DNA of 64,000 nucleotides from JBQLZQ01 sp052168355 (GCA_052168355.1 JBQLZQ010000056.1:62001-126000), one strand, 5' to 3'; numbered from the stretch's first letter, positions 52,984 through 62,361 are shown. Notes: a model not told the origin generated them from the letters alone. Program-made: numbers and translations.

Positions 52984-54015
52984 ATGGAATATCGTCAACT
53001 CGGCCGGTCCGGCCTGAAGGTACCGGCTCTCAGTCTCGGAACCGGGACGTTCGGCGGCACGAATGAGTTCTTCGAGCGCTGGGGCAAGACCGATGTCGCC
53101 GAGGCGACACGCATGGTCGATCTATGCCTCGATGCCGGCGTGAACTTCTTCGACACGGCGGACGTCTACTCCCAAGGCGCGTCCGAGGAGATTCTGGGTC
53201 AGGCTCTGAAGGGTAGGCGCCAGCATGCCCTGATCTCGACCAAGGCAACCTTCGCGACCGGAGACGGGCCGAACGACAAGGGATCCTCCCGCTATCACAT
53301 CATGCGGGCCTGCGAGGCCAGTCTCAAGCGGCTCGGCACCGATCATATCGACATCTATTTCATGCATGCGTTCGACGCGCTGGCGCCCGTCGAGGAAACC
53401 CTTCGCGCGCTGGACGATCTCGTGACCAGCGGTAAGGTGGGCTATATCGGCGCCTCCAATTTTTCGGGCTGGCACCTCATGAAATCCCTGGCCGCCTCGG
53501 AAAAAAGCGGCCTTACCCGCTATGTCGCCTACCAGGGGTATTACTCCTTGGTCGGTCGGGACTATGAGTGGGAGCTGATGCCGCTCGGCGTCGATCAGGG
53601 TATCGGACTGATGATCTGGAGCCCGCTTGGCTGGGGCCGCCTGACAGGCAAGATTCGCCGTGGCCAGGCGCCCCAAAGCGGACGCATCGCATCGGGCGGC
53701 GACGCCGGCGGCCCGACGGTCGAGGACGAGCATCTCTTTACCGTCGTGGATGCCCTCGACGCCATCGCGAAGGAAACCGGCAAGACGGTTCCCCAAGTTG
53801 CGCTGAACTGGCTTCTCGGCCGCCCGACGGTGGCGAACATCGTGGTCGGCGCGCGGAACGAGGATCAGCTCAAGCAGAACCTCGGCGCGGTCGGCTGGTC
53901 GCTGTCGCGGGATCAGGTCTCACGTCTCGACGATGCCAGCCGACGACCGCCGATCTATCCCTATTGGCACCAGATGAAGTTCGAGGAACGCAACCCACCG
54001 CCGACCGCGTGGTAG
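52984..54015 (+). CDS. Aldo/keto reductase
   Basis: A 343-residue NADPH-dependent reductase starting MEYRQLGRSGLKVPALSLG. It shows NFFDTADVYSQGASEE (catalytic Asp and Tyr), ALISTKATF (Lys) and YFMHAFDAL (His), followed by the C-terminal cofactor segment NIVVGARNEDQL. Stands alone, 128 bases after the DppF gene, and converges on the PfkB kinase gene. Confidence 0.94.
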   Translation: MEYRQLGRSGLKVPALSLGTGTFGGTNEFFERWGKTDVAEATRMVDLCLDAGVNFFDTADVYSQGASEEILGQALKGRRQHALISTKATFATGDGPNDKGSSRYHIMRACEASLKRLGTDHIDIYFMHAFDALAPVEETLRALDDLVTSGKVGYIGASNFSGWHLMKSLAASEKSGLTRYVAYQGYYSLVGRDYEWELMPLGVDQGIGLMIWSPLGWGRLTGKIRRGQAPQSGRIASGGDAGGPTVEDEHLFTVVDALDAIAKETGKTVPQVALNWLLGRPTVANIVVGARNEDQLKQNLGAVGWSLSRDQVSRLDDASRRPPIYPYWHQMKFEERNPPPTAW

Positions 54016-54075
54016 GCGTTCTGCGCGGCCGCGCCGGCGACGGCCATCGCCGAGAGACCGGCCCCCTCGCCTGTG

Positions 54076-55104
54076 TCAGATGGCGTCGCGCCAGCCCCAG
54101 GACGAGGCAATTCGAAGACAGTCCCGCCACGGCTCGACAGCATCCGTCGTTCCCAGGCTGCGCAGGGAGAGCGCGGCGGCCGCGTGGCCAAGCGCGATCG
54201 CCTCGTCCAGTCCCATCTCCTGGTGCAGGCCGTAGAGAACGCCGGCCGCGAAAGCGTCCCCCGCCCCGTTGGCGCCGACGATAGCGGCGTCGGGAACCGA
54301 TACGGACGGTTTCCGAATTTCCCGACCGTCCCGCGTGAGAGCAACGGCTCCGCCGGGGAAATGGACGGCGACGAGCTGCATCGCACCGTCCTCGAGCACG
54401 CTGCGCGCCGACGCCAAACAAGCATCGATATCGACGTCGCCCCCATGGCCCGTTGCCCGTCCGGCGATCGCCGCGATTTCGAAGTCGTTGACGACCAGAA
54501 GATCGAGGTGGCGCAGGCAGGGGCGCACAAGAGACGCGATCAGATCGGCCCCGATGGAGCAGAGCTCCAAATTGGTCACGATCCCGGACGCGCGGGCTTT
54601 CTTCAGAACGGTCACCCACCCGTTGGCGTCCTGGCCCCAAGGCTGGTCGAGAAGCGCGTGAATTCCGGGAAGACCGAGATGGAGAAACCGGGCGTCCAGG
54701 GCCGTAAAGTCAAAGTGATCGGGTGTCAGGAGGGCCGAGGTCCCGGCGTGATAGAGATGCGTGCGGCGTCCGGTACCTTGAGATGTGAAGGCATCCGTAT
54801 AGTTGGTCCGGGCTTCGGTGACGATGCCCAAAAGCCGGCGGTCAATCCCCGCCGCATCCGCCTCACCCAACAGGATCCGGCCGTCCTCGTCGTCACCGAC
54901 CAGACCGATGGTGGACACCGGCAATGCGGGATCGAGCCGCTTCAGGTCGATGGCCAGATTGCAGGCCGACCCGCCGCCGCGCACCTCCTGGCTCAGGATC
55001 TCGACGACTTCGTCCTCGCCGGGCCAATGGGCGACGATCTTGTTGTGATCGGCGCACCATGTTCCGCCGGTCACGACACCGGTACGGGTCGGGGCGCCGA
55101 TCAT
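54076..55104 (-). CDS. PfkB family carbohydrate/nucleoside kinase
   Basis: A 342-residue kinase. The N-terminal glycine motif RGGGSACNLAIDL and the C-terminal GANGAGDAFAAGVLYG (anion hole and catalytic Asp) are intact. ATG 55104 overlaps the upstream stop by one base (TGATG), coupling it to the aldolase-like gene. The pair recalls sugar-acid pathways in which a PfkB kinase phosphorylates a 2-deoxy keto acid before aldol cleavage. Confidence 0.93.
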   Translation of the reverse strand: MIGAPTRTGVVTGGTWCADHNKIVAHWPGEDEVVEILSQEVRGGGSACNLAIDLKRLDPALPVSTIGLVGDDEDGRILLGEADAAGIDRRLLGIVTEARTNYTDAFTSQGTGRRTHLYHAGTSALLTPDHFDFTALDARFLHLGLPGIHALLDQPWGQDANGWVTVLKKARASGIVTNLELCSIGADLIASLVRPCLRHLDLLVVNDFEIAAIAGRATGHGGDVDIDACLASARSVLEDGAMQLVAVHFPGGAVALTRDGREIRKPSVSVPDAAIVGANGAGDAFAAGVLYGLHQEMGLDEAIALGHAAAALSLRSLGTTDAVEPWRDCLRIASSWGWRDAI

Positions 55105-56114
55105 CACGCGGCGTCTGCCTTGAGCACGGTTTCGGTGATTTCCAGATCGTCGTCGAGCGTCCGGATCGGTCTCCGGCCGGCCTTCGACAGGTGATCGTGA
55201 TAAGCCTTCACGGCCTCGCGCGGCGAAACCACGCCTTCGACGACCCGGCGCATCGACCGAACGATCTCCAACGAGTCCTCGGCGAAATAGATCTTCCGGC
55301 CGAACAGCGCGACCCGGCCACCGTGGCGTTCGGCCTGCGCCACCAGTTCGAACGTGTCGCGGGTCGTGCCGGCGCTGCCGCCCAAAACGCCGACGACGAG
55401 GTTTGAGGGATCGAAGGCGGCCAGCTCTTCCATCGCGCGCGCGCCGTTGTATGCCATCTTGAGAAACAAGGGCCGGTCGGGCGAGGCGACGCCAGCCAGG
55501 CAGCGCGCGATGGCGTCGTTGACATAGGTGCCAAGGTCCGTGTCGCCGGTATCGATGTCGAATGTCGGATTGAAGACCTCCAGGAAATGCCGCATGTTGC
55601 CGGCGGCAGCCTCGTCGCGGAAGGCGCAATAGGCCTCGAGTGTCGCGACGTCACGGTCGCGATCGTTGTAGAAGGTGACGGCATAGAGCCCGAGGTCGCA
55701 CAAGAGCCCTGCCCGATCGATGCGGGCCGTCCGAAACGGGCAGGCTGGATGCGCCCGATAGGATGCGCCGCGAAACCCCCAGATGTCGGTCGTGTCGTTC
55801 AGACGCACCGCGGGCGTGACATCGGAGCCTTCATACGCGTTTTCGGCCGCCAGGGCCTCCGCCGAGGACACAGAGGTCAGCATTATGTCGACCAGGCCGC
55901 CTGCGATCATCTCCTTCATCGCGCTCCTGTAGGCGGCCATCGGCTTCATCCGGCCTGTCGGCCGCCCATCCTCGTCGAGAACGGGGCCCGGGGCCATGGC
56001 GCCACCGCCCATATCCCCGTCCTTGGCGTCGGCAATGATGAAATCGGTGGGCCGATATCCGCCGCTTCGGATTCGGTCCAGCTTCCGGTCCAATGTTCGG
56101 ATCAAGTCCGCCAT
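55104..56114 (-). CDS. Class I aldolase-like TIM-barrel protein
   Basis: A 336-residue protein. DFIIADAKDGDMGGGA near residue 25, GLYAVTFYNDRDRD and PLFLKMAYNGARAMEE, with a Lys placed like a Schiff-base lysine, suggest a class I aldolase or Cgl0159-like barrel seen beside inositol-type kinases. It ends with GGRVALFGRKIYFAED. I am not certain of the reaction. It is upstream of and coupled to the PfkB gene; the 170-base gap before it probably holds its promoter. Confidence 0.82.
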   Translation of the reverse strand: MADLIRTLDRKLDRIRSGGYRPTDFIIADAKDGDMGGGAMAPGPVLDEDGRPTGRMKPMAAYRSAMKEMIAGGLVDIMLTSVSSAEALAAENAYEGSDVTPAVRLNDTTDIWGFRGASYRAHPACPFRTARIDRAGLLCDLGLYAVTFYNDRDRDVATLEAYCAFRDEAAAGNMRHFLEVFNPTFDIDTGDTDLGTYVNDAIARCLAGVASPDRPLFLKMAYNGARAMEELAAFDPSNLVVGVLGGSAGTTRDTFELVAQAERHGGRVALFGRKIYFAEDSLEIVRSMRRVVEGVVSPREAVKAYHDHLSKAGRRPIRTLDDDLEITETVLKADAA

Positions 56115-56284
56115 TTTCGATGCTCCTGGATTTTTTTCGGATCGGGGTGTCTTCCCCTGAACGGACGGATGGGATCGACAGCCGGGTGCCTTGGACTATC
56201 GCCGACACCGCCATATCAGCCAAAGCCATAATTTGGGTCGGCCAGGGTAGCGGCTCGGGTCGGCCTTGTCCTCTTTAGCGCCGT

Positions 56285-56980
56285 TCAAACGCCCAGATGG
56301 CGTCGCAGCGCCGTGGGATCGGCACGCAGTTGCGCGGCATCGAGCGTTTCCAGGTTCCTGCCGTTTTCGATAAAAACCACACGGTCCGCGATCGCCAGCA
56401 CGGCATCGACCCGCTGTTCCACCAACAGGACCGCCACGCCTTCGTCCCGCATCTGCACGATGACCGTGCGGATCGCCTCGATCATCGAGGGCTGCAGTCC
56501 CTCGGTCGGTTCATCCAGCAGCAGCACCTCGGGTTGCAGGCACAAGGCCCGGGCGGTGGCCAGCATCTGCTGCTCTCCCCCCGAAAGGGTCTGCGCCCTT
56601 TGGCCCATCCGTTCGCGCAGGCGCGGGAACAGGGTCAGAACCCGGTCCAAAACGTCCGGCGGGCTTTTCCGCGTCATCAGTCCGACCTCGAGGTTCTGCG
56701 CCACCGTCAGTTCGGAAAATAGTCGCCGTCCTTGGGGAATGTATCCGATCCCCTGCCTGGCCACCTCGTGCGCCGGCAACATGCCCAGATCCACCCCGTC
56801 CAGCGTGATCTGTCCCGACCGCAGCGGCAGCAACCCCATGATCGCTTTCATCGTGGTGGTCTTACCCGCCCCGTTGCGGCCCAACAGACAGACGATTTCG
56901 CCCGGTTTGACCGACAACGACAGTCCCCGCAGGATCTGCGCGGGACCGTACGCGACATCGATGCCGCGCACCTCCAGCAT
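56285..56980 (-). CDS. Branched-chain amino acid-type ABC transporter ATPase (LivF-like)
   Basis: A 231-residue ATPase with Walker A GRNGAGKTT, the LivF-specific GYIPQGRRLFSELTV, signature LSGGEQQM, and Walker B LLLDEPTEGLQPS. ATG overlaps the LivG stop by one base. Last gene of the Liv-type operon. Confidence 0.95.
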   Translation of the reverse strand: MLEVRGIDVAYGPAQILRGLSLSVKPGEIVCLLGRNGAGKTTTMKAIMGLLPLRSGQITLDGVDLGMLPAHEVARQGIGYIPQGRRLFSELTVAQNLEVGLMTRKSPPDVLDRVLTLFPRLRERMGQRAQTLSGGEQQMLATARALCLQPEVLLLDEPTEGLQPSMIEAIRTVIVQMRDEGVAVLLVEQRVDAVLAIADRVVFIENGRNLETLDAAQLRADPTALRRHLGV

Positions 56981-57696
56981 CAGCCCGTGCCCATGTAGGC
57001 GGTCTGCACGTCCGCGTTGGCATGGATTTGCGCCGGCGTGCCTTCCGCCAAGATCTCGCCGAAATTCAGCACGGTCACCCGGTCGGCCAGTTCCATCACC
57101 ACGCCCATATTGTGCTCGATCAACAGGATCGTGGTTTCGGCCACAAGCGCGCGGATCAGTGTCTTGAAGTCGGCGATCTCGCCTTCCGCCAGCCCCTGCG
57201 TCGGCTCGTCGAGGATCAGGAGGCGCGGACGCTGGGCCAGCCCCATCGCGATCTCCAGCAGGCGCTGGTGGCCATAGCTGAGATCGCCGGCGATCTGCCC
57301 CACGCGATCGACCAGCCCGACCCGGTCGAGCGCCTGGGCAACCTCGGCGGCGACCGCCGCCTTGTCACGGCCAAGGCGACGGCGCGCGGCCAGGGCGACG
57401 TTTTCCTCGAGGCTGAGCCGCGCGAAGATGGATGTGATCTGAAATGTGTAGGCCATGCCGCGCGCCACACGGACATGGGCGGGAAGCCCCGTCACATCCT
57501 GCCCGTCGAACGTCACGGTACCGGACGATGGCGGGATGCGTCCTATCAGCATCGACACGAAGGTTGTCTTTCCCGCCCCGTTCGGTCCGATAAGGGCGCG
57601 GATCTCCCCCTTCGGCAGATCGAAATCGACCTCGTGCACCGCCCGCAGCCCGCTGAAGGCGCGCGACAATCCACGGGTGGACAGGATCACGGTCAC
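56980..57696 (-). CDS. Branched-chain amino acid-type ABC transporter ATPase (LivG-like)
   Basis: A 238-residue ATPase with Walker A GPNGAGKTT, YTFQITSIFARLS, signature LSYGHQR, Walker B LLILDEPTQGLAEGE and LIEHNMGVVMELADRV. The GTG at 57696 overlaps the LivM stop as GTGA; the much longer open frame is not used. It works with LivF and the two permeases. Confidence 0.94.
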   Translation of the reverse strand: MTVILSTRGLSRAFSGLRAVHEVDFDLPKGEIRALIGPNGAGKTTFVSMLIGRIPPSSGTVTFDGQDVTGLPAHVRVARGMAYTFQITSIFARLSLEENVALAARRRLGRDKAAVAAEVAQALDRVGLVDRVGQIAGDLSYGHQRLLEIAMGLAQRPRLLILDEPTQGLAEGEIADFKTLIRALVAETTILLIEHNMGVVMELADRVTVLNFGEILAEGTPAQIHANADVQTAYMGTG

Positions 57697-58637
57697 GGCA
57701 GCCAGGCCCAGACCCGTCGGCGCAGCTCTCCCGCGATCCCCTGCGGGGCGAACAGCGTCAGCAGCACCAGCGTCACCCCGGCCACCAGCATGTAGGCGTT
57801 GGTCACACCCGACGACAGATCGATCAGATAGAACATGAACAGCGCGCCCAGGAACGGGCCGATGATCGTGCCGGTGCCGCCGAGCAAGACCCAAAGCAGC
57901 GGAAAGATGGAGTATTGCACCGTGGCGAACGTGGCCCCGGCATAGCCGAACAGCAGCCCGTAAAAGGCCCCGGCGGTGGCCGATACGGTGCCCGAGATCA
58001 CCACGGCCACCAGCTTGACCCGAAACACGTCGTAGCCCAGCAGCCGCGCCCGTTCCTCGTTTTCGCGGATGGCGATAAAGACGCGGCCCAGCGGCCGGCG
58101 GATCAGGCGCAGGGACAGGAACAGGCAGGCCGCGAACAGGACCAGCGCGGCGAGATAGCGGTTGCCGGGATCGCTGAGATCGATGCCCCAGAGAACCCGT
58201 TCCGCCTGCTGGATGACAAAGCCTTCGTCGCCGCGCGTCCATTCGCCGAACAGCAGGATGGTCAGGTATCCGGCCTGGGCGAACATCAGGGTGACGATCA
58301 TGAAGGCCACGCCCGCGGTGCGCAGCGCCAGCAAGCCCACCGTCAGCGACAGCAACGCTCCGGCCGCGACGCCCACCAGCAATGCCGGCGCCGGCGAGAA
58401 CCCGAAATGCCGGATGGTCAGGCCCAGGCCGAACATCCCGGCGGCGAAGAACATGGCGTGGCCGAGGCTCAAAAGCCCGGTGTAGCCGAACAGGATATTG
58501 TAGCCGATGGCATAGCTGGCCAGCACCATCACCCGGGCCAGGTTGCCGTGATGATAGGCGGGCAGGATGAAGTTCAGCGCAAGAAGCAGAGCGATAAGCC
58601 CGGCGTGGAGGACGAGGATCTTCGTGGTCTCGGTCAT
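57693..58637 (-). CDS. Branched-chain amino acid-type ABC transporter permease (LivM-like)
   Basis: A 314-residue permease with about nine hydrophobic segments. Family motifs include LFGYTGLLSLGHAMFFA, ENEERARLLGYDVFRVKL and TGTIIGPFLGALF. ATG 58637 overlaps the LivH stop as ATGA. A 960-codon open frame spans this whole region but is a shadow upstream of this start. Confidence 0.94.
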   Translation of the reverse strand: MTETTKILVLHAGLIALLLALNFILPAYHHGNLARVMVLASYAIGYNILFGYTGLLSLGHAMFFAAGMFGLGLTIRHFGFSPAPALLVGVAAGALLSLTVGLLALRTAGVAFMIVTLMFAQAGYLTILLFGEWTRGDEGFVIQQAERVLWGIDLSDPGNRYLAALVLFAACLFLSLRLIRRPLGRVFIAIRENEERARLLGYDVFRVKLVAVVISGTVSATAGAFYGLLFGYAGATFATVQYSIFPLLWVLLGGTGTIIGPFLGALFMFYLIDLSSGVTNAYMLVAGVTLVLLTLFAPQGIAGELRRRVWAWLP

Positions 58638-59560
58638 CGGCCGCGCGTCCCGAACAGGCCCTGCGGGCGGAACACCAGCACCAGGGCGACCAGCAGCGTG
58701 GCGAGGATCTTGGCCAGCGTCGGCGAAAAGAACACCGAAATGATGCCGTCGCTGAGCCCGATCAGAAGCGCCGCGACGATGGTGCCCGGAAGGCTGCCCA
58801 GACCGCCGATGATGACCACGATAAAGGACAGCAACAGCGCGTCGCCGCCCATGAGATAGTGGGCCTGCTGGATCGGCACGATCAGCACCCCCGCCAGGGC
58901 CGCCAGCCCGGCCCCGATCGCGAACACCAGCGCATAGACCCGCTCCACCGGGATGCCGAAGGCCTGCGCCATCTCGCTGTCCAGTTGCGTTGCGCGCATG
59001 AGCAGGCCCACGCGGCTGCGGGTCATCATGCCCCATACCGCCAACAGAACGGCGACGGCGGCGCCGATCACGAACAGCTTGTACGAGGTGATGGACAGCC
59101 CCCAGGGCCAGAACAGGCTCAAACCGCCGTCGGCCCATTCGACCCACGGCAGCGCGAGGCGCGCATTGAAGGGCGGCACCACCGGGCGGGCGTCGGCGCC
59201 ATAGGTCATCAGCGTGACCTGCTGCAGGATGTAGAGCAGCCCGATGGTCGCCACGATCGTCCTCTCGGGATCGTAGTTCAGCCGTTTGAGGATGGTCATG
59301 TCGGCGGCGGCGGCCAGAACCCCCACAGCCAGCGGCGCCACGATCAGCGCGGCCACGAAGGCCAGCCCTGGACCGCCCCCGACGGCCGAGGCCACCCACC
59401 AGGCCAGCACGGCGCCAAGCATGTAGAACTCGCCGTGCGCCACGTTGACCACGCGCATCACGCCGAACACGAGGCTGAGCCCCGAGGCCATCAGCGCGAG
59501 CACCGCCGCCAGAACCGCGCCTTCCAGCGTGGCCAGCATGAGATAGGGCCCGAAATCCAT
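58634..59560 (-). CDS. Branched-chain amino acid-type ABC transporter permease (LivH-like)
   Basis: A 308-residue permease with ASGLSLVFGVMRVVNVAHGEF near residue 25, a LivH hallmark, RATQLDSEMAQAFGIP and IIGGLGSLPGTIVAA. It is 54 bases downstream of the binding-protein gene and coupled to LivM. Confidence 0.94.
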   Translation of the reverse strand: MDFGPYLMLATLEGAVLAAVLALMASGLSLVFGVMRVVNVAHGEFYMLGAVLAWWVASAVGGGPGLAFVAALIVAPLAVGVLAAAADMTILKRLNYDPERTIVATIGLLYILQQVTLMTYGADARPVVPPFNARLALPWVEWADGGLSLFWPWGLSITSYKLFVIGAAVAVLLAVWGMMTRSRVGLLMRATQLDSEMAQAFGIPVERVYALVFAIGAGLAALAGVLIVPIQQAHYLMGGDALLLSFIVVIIGGLGSLPGTIVAALLIGLSDGIISVFFSPTLAKILATLLVALVLVFRPQGLFGTRGR

Positions 59561-59614
59561 GAAGCGCCTTTCGGGGGGAATGACTCCGGGCGCAGGTTTC
59601 CCGCGCCGTTGCGA

Positions 59615-60907
59615 TCAGAACGGCTGCGTCGTGTAGTCGACCTCGTCGGGATAGAGCGTATCCTCGACGCCGGCGGTATGAACGACGATCAGCTTCCCGT
59701 CGGTGACCTTCGAGATGTATTGCTGGCCGAACACCTGATGGGTCTTGCCGTTGAACAGCTTCGGCCCCTGGGGATGTTCGTTGGACTGCGGCATCTCGGT
59801 CATCGCCTCGACCGCTTCGATCAGCGCGGCGCGGTCCTGCGGGCCGGCATAGCCCGAAGCCTCCATCCCGGCCTTGATGACATGCAGCGTTTCCCAGCAG
59901 CCGAACATATGGGCATAGGTCGATACGTCCTTGGGATCGCTGACCGACGCGCCATTCGGGTCGACCCCGACCGCCGCACGGTAGTACTTGTCGTACTCCG
60001 TCTGATCCGGCTGGGCATAGCGCGGGTTGCCTTCCCAGAAATACGTGCCTTCCAGGAATTCCAGCCCCGGACTGGTCATGTCCACCGCCTCCAGGCTGTC
60101 GATGAAGCCAAAAATCTCCGGGTGGGACGGGCCGAAAAATTCGCCCAGTTCCTTGACGAAGGTCAAGACGGCGGGTCCGACCATGACGTGATAGATCACT
60201 TCGGTGTCGCGCGGGATTTTCGGGAAGTACTTGGTGAACGACGTTTCGGTGGGCGGGATCGCGATCTTTTCGATGACCTCCCCGCCCTGGGCTTCCATCG
60301 CCGCCGAGAAGTAGTCGCGGTGGTCGTGGCCAAAGGCGAAATCGGGGAAGATCATCGTGACCTTCTTGCCGAGCGTCGACGACACGAACGGCGCCATCGC
60401 CTGGACCTGGCTTTTCACATCGGTGATGCCGGGTTGCAGCGTATAGCGGTTCAGCATGCCCGACGCCACATGATGGCCTTCCGACACCACGAAATAGGGC
60501 AGCTTTAGCTCGCCAGCCCGTGGGGCCGACCCGATGACCACGTGGCTGAAAAGCGTGCCGAAGGCGATATCGCATTGGTGCTGTGTGGCGAATTTCTCGA
60601 CCACCTCGGCCCCGCGCTTGGCGTCGGTGCCGTCATCTTCCGTCACAAGTTCGATCGGACGGCCGTTGATGCCGCCCGCGTCGTTGATCATCTTGACCGC
60701 CGCCTGACTGGTGCGATCGTACCAGCGACCATAGGAGGCGCCGATGCCCGTGGCATGCATCTGAAAACCGATGCGGATCGGCGCGGCGGTCTGGGCGTTG
60801 GTATAGCGCGGCCATGCCGGCAGCGCGGCAAGTCCCGCGCCGGCGCCGAGTGTTTTCAACGCCGAACGCCGCGATAGCGAGGTCTTCGACTGGGACGGAT
60901 CGGTCAT
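59615..60907 (-). CDS. ABC transporter substrate-binding protein, Liv/urea type (family 6)
   Basis: A 430-residue periplasmic receptor with a twin-arginine-like leader (LSRRSALKTLGAGAGLAALP). It continues PIRIGFQMHATGIGASYGR, KMINDAGGINGRPIELV and GAEVVEKFATQHQCD, which is typical of the Liv/urea/amide receptor family. First gene of the operon. A half-site of the region-1 operator lies 58-68 bases upstream. The ligand may be an amino acid, amide or aromatic compound. Confidence 0.93.
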   Translation of the reverse strand: MTDPSQSKTSLSRRSALKTLGAGAGLAALPAWPRYTNAQTAAPIRIGFQMHATGIGASYGRWYDRTSQAAVKMINDAGGINGRPIELVTEDDGTDAKRGAEVVEKFATQHQCDIAFGTLFSHVVIGSAPRAGELKLPYFVVSEGHHVASGMLNRYTLQPGITDVKSQVQAMAPFVSSTLGKKVTMIFPDFAFGHDHRDYFSAAMEAQGGEVIEKIAIPPTETSFTKYFPKIPRDTEVIYHVMVGPAVLTFVKELGEFFGPSHPEIFGFIDSLEAVDMTSPGLEFLEGTYFWEGNPRYAQPDQTEYDKYYRAAVGVDPNGASVSDPKDVSTYAHMFGCWETLHVIKAGMEASGYAGPQDRAALIEAVEAMTEMPQSNEHPQGPKLFNGKTHQVFGQQYISKVTDGKLIVVHTAGVEDTLYPDEVDYTTQPF

Positions 60908-60964
60908 TGTGCGGGTTCCCTGTTCATGGGGTGGATCGGGTCTGTTATTTGAGGATCAGTCTGT

Positions 60965-60975
60965 ATGCACACAAA
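60965..60975. promoter_or_regulatory. Operator half-site upstream of Liv-type operon (site G)
   Basis: ATGCACACAAA matches the left arm of site F (ATGCGCACAAA) at 10 of 11 bases, and TAT- precedes it as in site F. The right arm is not conserved. It lies between the Liv-type binding protein and the end of the membrane-protein gene. Regulation in common with region 1 is only suggested. Confidence 0.35.
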
Positions 60976-61002
60976 CGACTTGTCCAGCGTTTTGCCATCG
61001 TC

Positions 61003-62361
61003 TCAAGCCCCTCGTGGCGACGCCAGGAGCCAGAGACCGAAAAGCGTATAGCCCACCATGAAAATGGCCAGCGGTGTCTGGCTGATCGCCGCCTTGCGGT
61101 GCGATCCGAACATCCGCAGCGCCAGCACGTGAGACAACAGGATCGCCAGAACATGGCCCAGAACGACGGCGCCGGCCTGCGACAGCCAGATCACCCGCAC
61201 CGTGGCCAACGTATTGAAGAAACCGGTCGTCACCTGCACGGGTTCAAGCCGCAAGGCATCGGCGACGGCCCGGGCGATGTATTGGATTTCGACCAAGAAG
61301 CTCGGCAGGTAATGGCCGAAATGATAGCCCAGCGCGATCGGCAGGATCGCCGGGGCCAGCGCGCCGAACGCATAGCCGAACCGCGCGCCCTGCCCCACCA
61401 GCCGCACCCCCAACCACACCGCCAGGGCGTAGGCCGCCACAAGTCCCATGACGGCCAGCCCCAACCCGGCCAGGTTCTCCGCCATTACGGCCGACCGGCC
61501 GGGAAATTCCAGCGGGTTGAGTCCGATCCGGGCGAACCACCAGAAAGTTTCGTTCAATCCGTCGAAGCTGCCCACCGCCAGCATCGTCACCATGAAGATC
61601 GCAAGGCTTGTCCCCGGCGCCGGCCGAGCAAGCGTTTTCCATCCGGGCAGGCCGATGCGCAGACGCCGGGCGAACGACCCGATGGCGGCGATATCGGCAT
61701 AGTTGCGCAGCAGCACGGTCATCCCTTCGGCCCGCCGCAGCCATTTCGGCCCGAACACGACCATGCCGGCGAAATGGAACCCCCAATAGCTGGCGACCAT
61801 CGCGGCGAGCACGTCCGGATCGGACGGCGCGGGATGGGCCAACAAGACCGCGGCGAAGGCCAGGAATGAGATCAGCGCGGGCCAATGCCCCAATCCCGCG
61901 GGCCACCGCGCCATCGGCCGCAGACCGGCCCGTCGAACGACCGACCAAGGGCCTGTCCACGGGTTCAGCCAGCGCCACAAATCTCCGACCATGCCCTGCA
62001 GCATGACGAAGGCGAACCAGAACACGCTCCACACCGCCAGCGGCAGGGCGTTGCGGGTGGGATCGTGCGGGCCGGTCAGGCCGATGGCCAGCAAGACGAT
62101 CAGCACGGCGAAGACCAAACAACTGGTCGCCGGCGCTGCCCGGCGCCACCGGCTACATCCCAGCGTCATCGGATGGTACAGACGTCGCGCCAGACGCGCC
62201 GGCACCGCCGAGATCAGCACGACGGTCAGCACCACGCTGGCCACCCCGCCGGCGATGTACATCCCGGTCGGCAACAAAAGGACAAACCCCTGCTCCGACG
62301 GATGGGCATGAGCGGCGCCGGCAAGACCCATCGTCAGGGCGGCAGGGGCGACCCGTCGCAT
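61003..62361 (-). CDS. Uncharacterised polytopic membrane protein
   Basis: About 452 residues, with ten or more hydrophobic segments and an N-terminal signal-like segment (ALTMGLAGAAHAHPSEQG). Repeated Trp/His-rich loops such as DLWRWLNPWTGPW, SYWGFHFAGMVVFGPKW and GYHFGHYLPSF are conserved-looking but I cannot assign a family. ATG 62361 is preceded by an in-frame GTG at 62364. It is 7-10 bases downstream of the MarR gene and thus in the DUF1185 operon. A transporter or membrane enzyme is possible. Confidence 0.85.
   Translation of the reverse strand: MRRVAPAALTMGLAGAAHAHPSEQGFVLLLPTGMYIAGGVASVVLTVVLISAVPARLARRLYHPMTLGCSRWRRAAPATSCLVFAVLIVLLAIGLTGPHDPTRNALPLAVWSVFWFAFVMLQGMVGDLWRWLNPWTGPWSVVRRAGLRPMARWPAGLGHWPALISFLAFAAVLLAHPAPSDPDVLAAMVASYWGFHFAGMVVFGPKWLRRAEGMTVLLRNYADIAAIGSFARRLRIGLPGWKTLARPAPGTSLAIFMVTMLAVGSFDGLNETFWWFARIGLNPLEFPGRSAVMAENLAGLGLAVMGLVAAYALAVWLGVRLVGQGARFGYAFGALAPAILPIALGYHFGHYLPSFLVEIQYIARAVADALRLEPVQVTTGFFNTLATVRVIWLSQAGAVVLGHVLAILLSHVLALRMFGSHRKAAISQTPLAIFMVGYTLFGLWLLASPRGA

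Noticed and set aside
57693..60575. A 960-codon open frame spanning the LivM gene and the region upstream
   Set aside because: Only the last 314 codons look like LivM. The rest is antisense-free out-of-frame reading of LivH and the binding-protein gene, which is long because GC-rich DNA has few stops.
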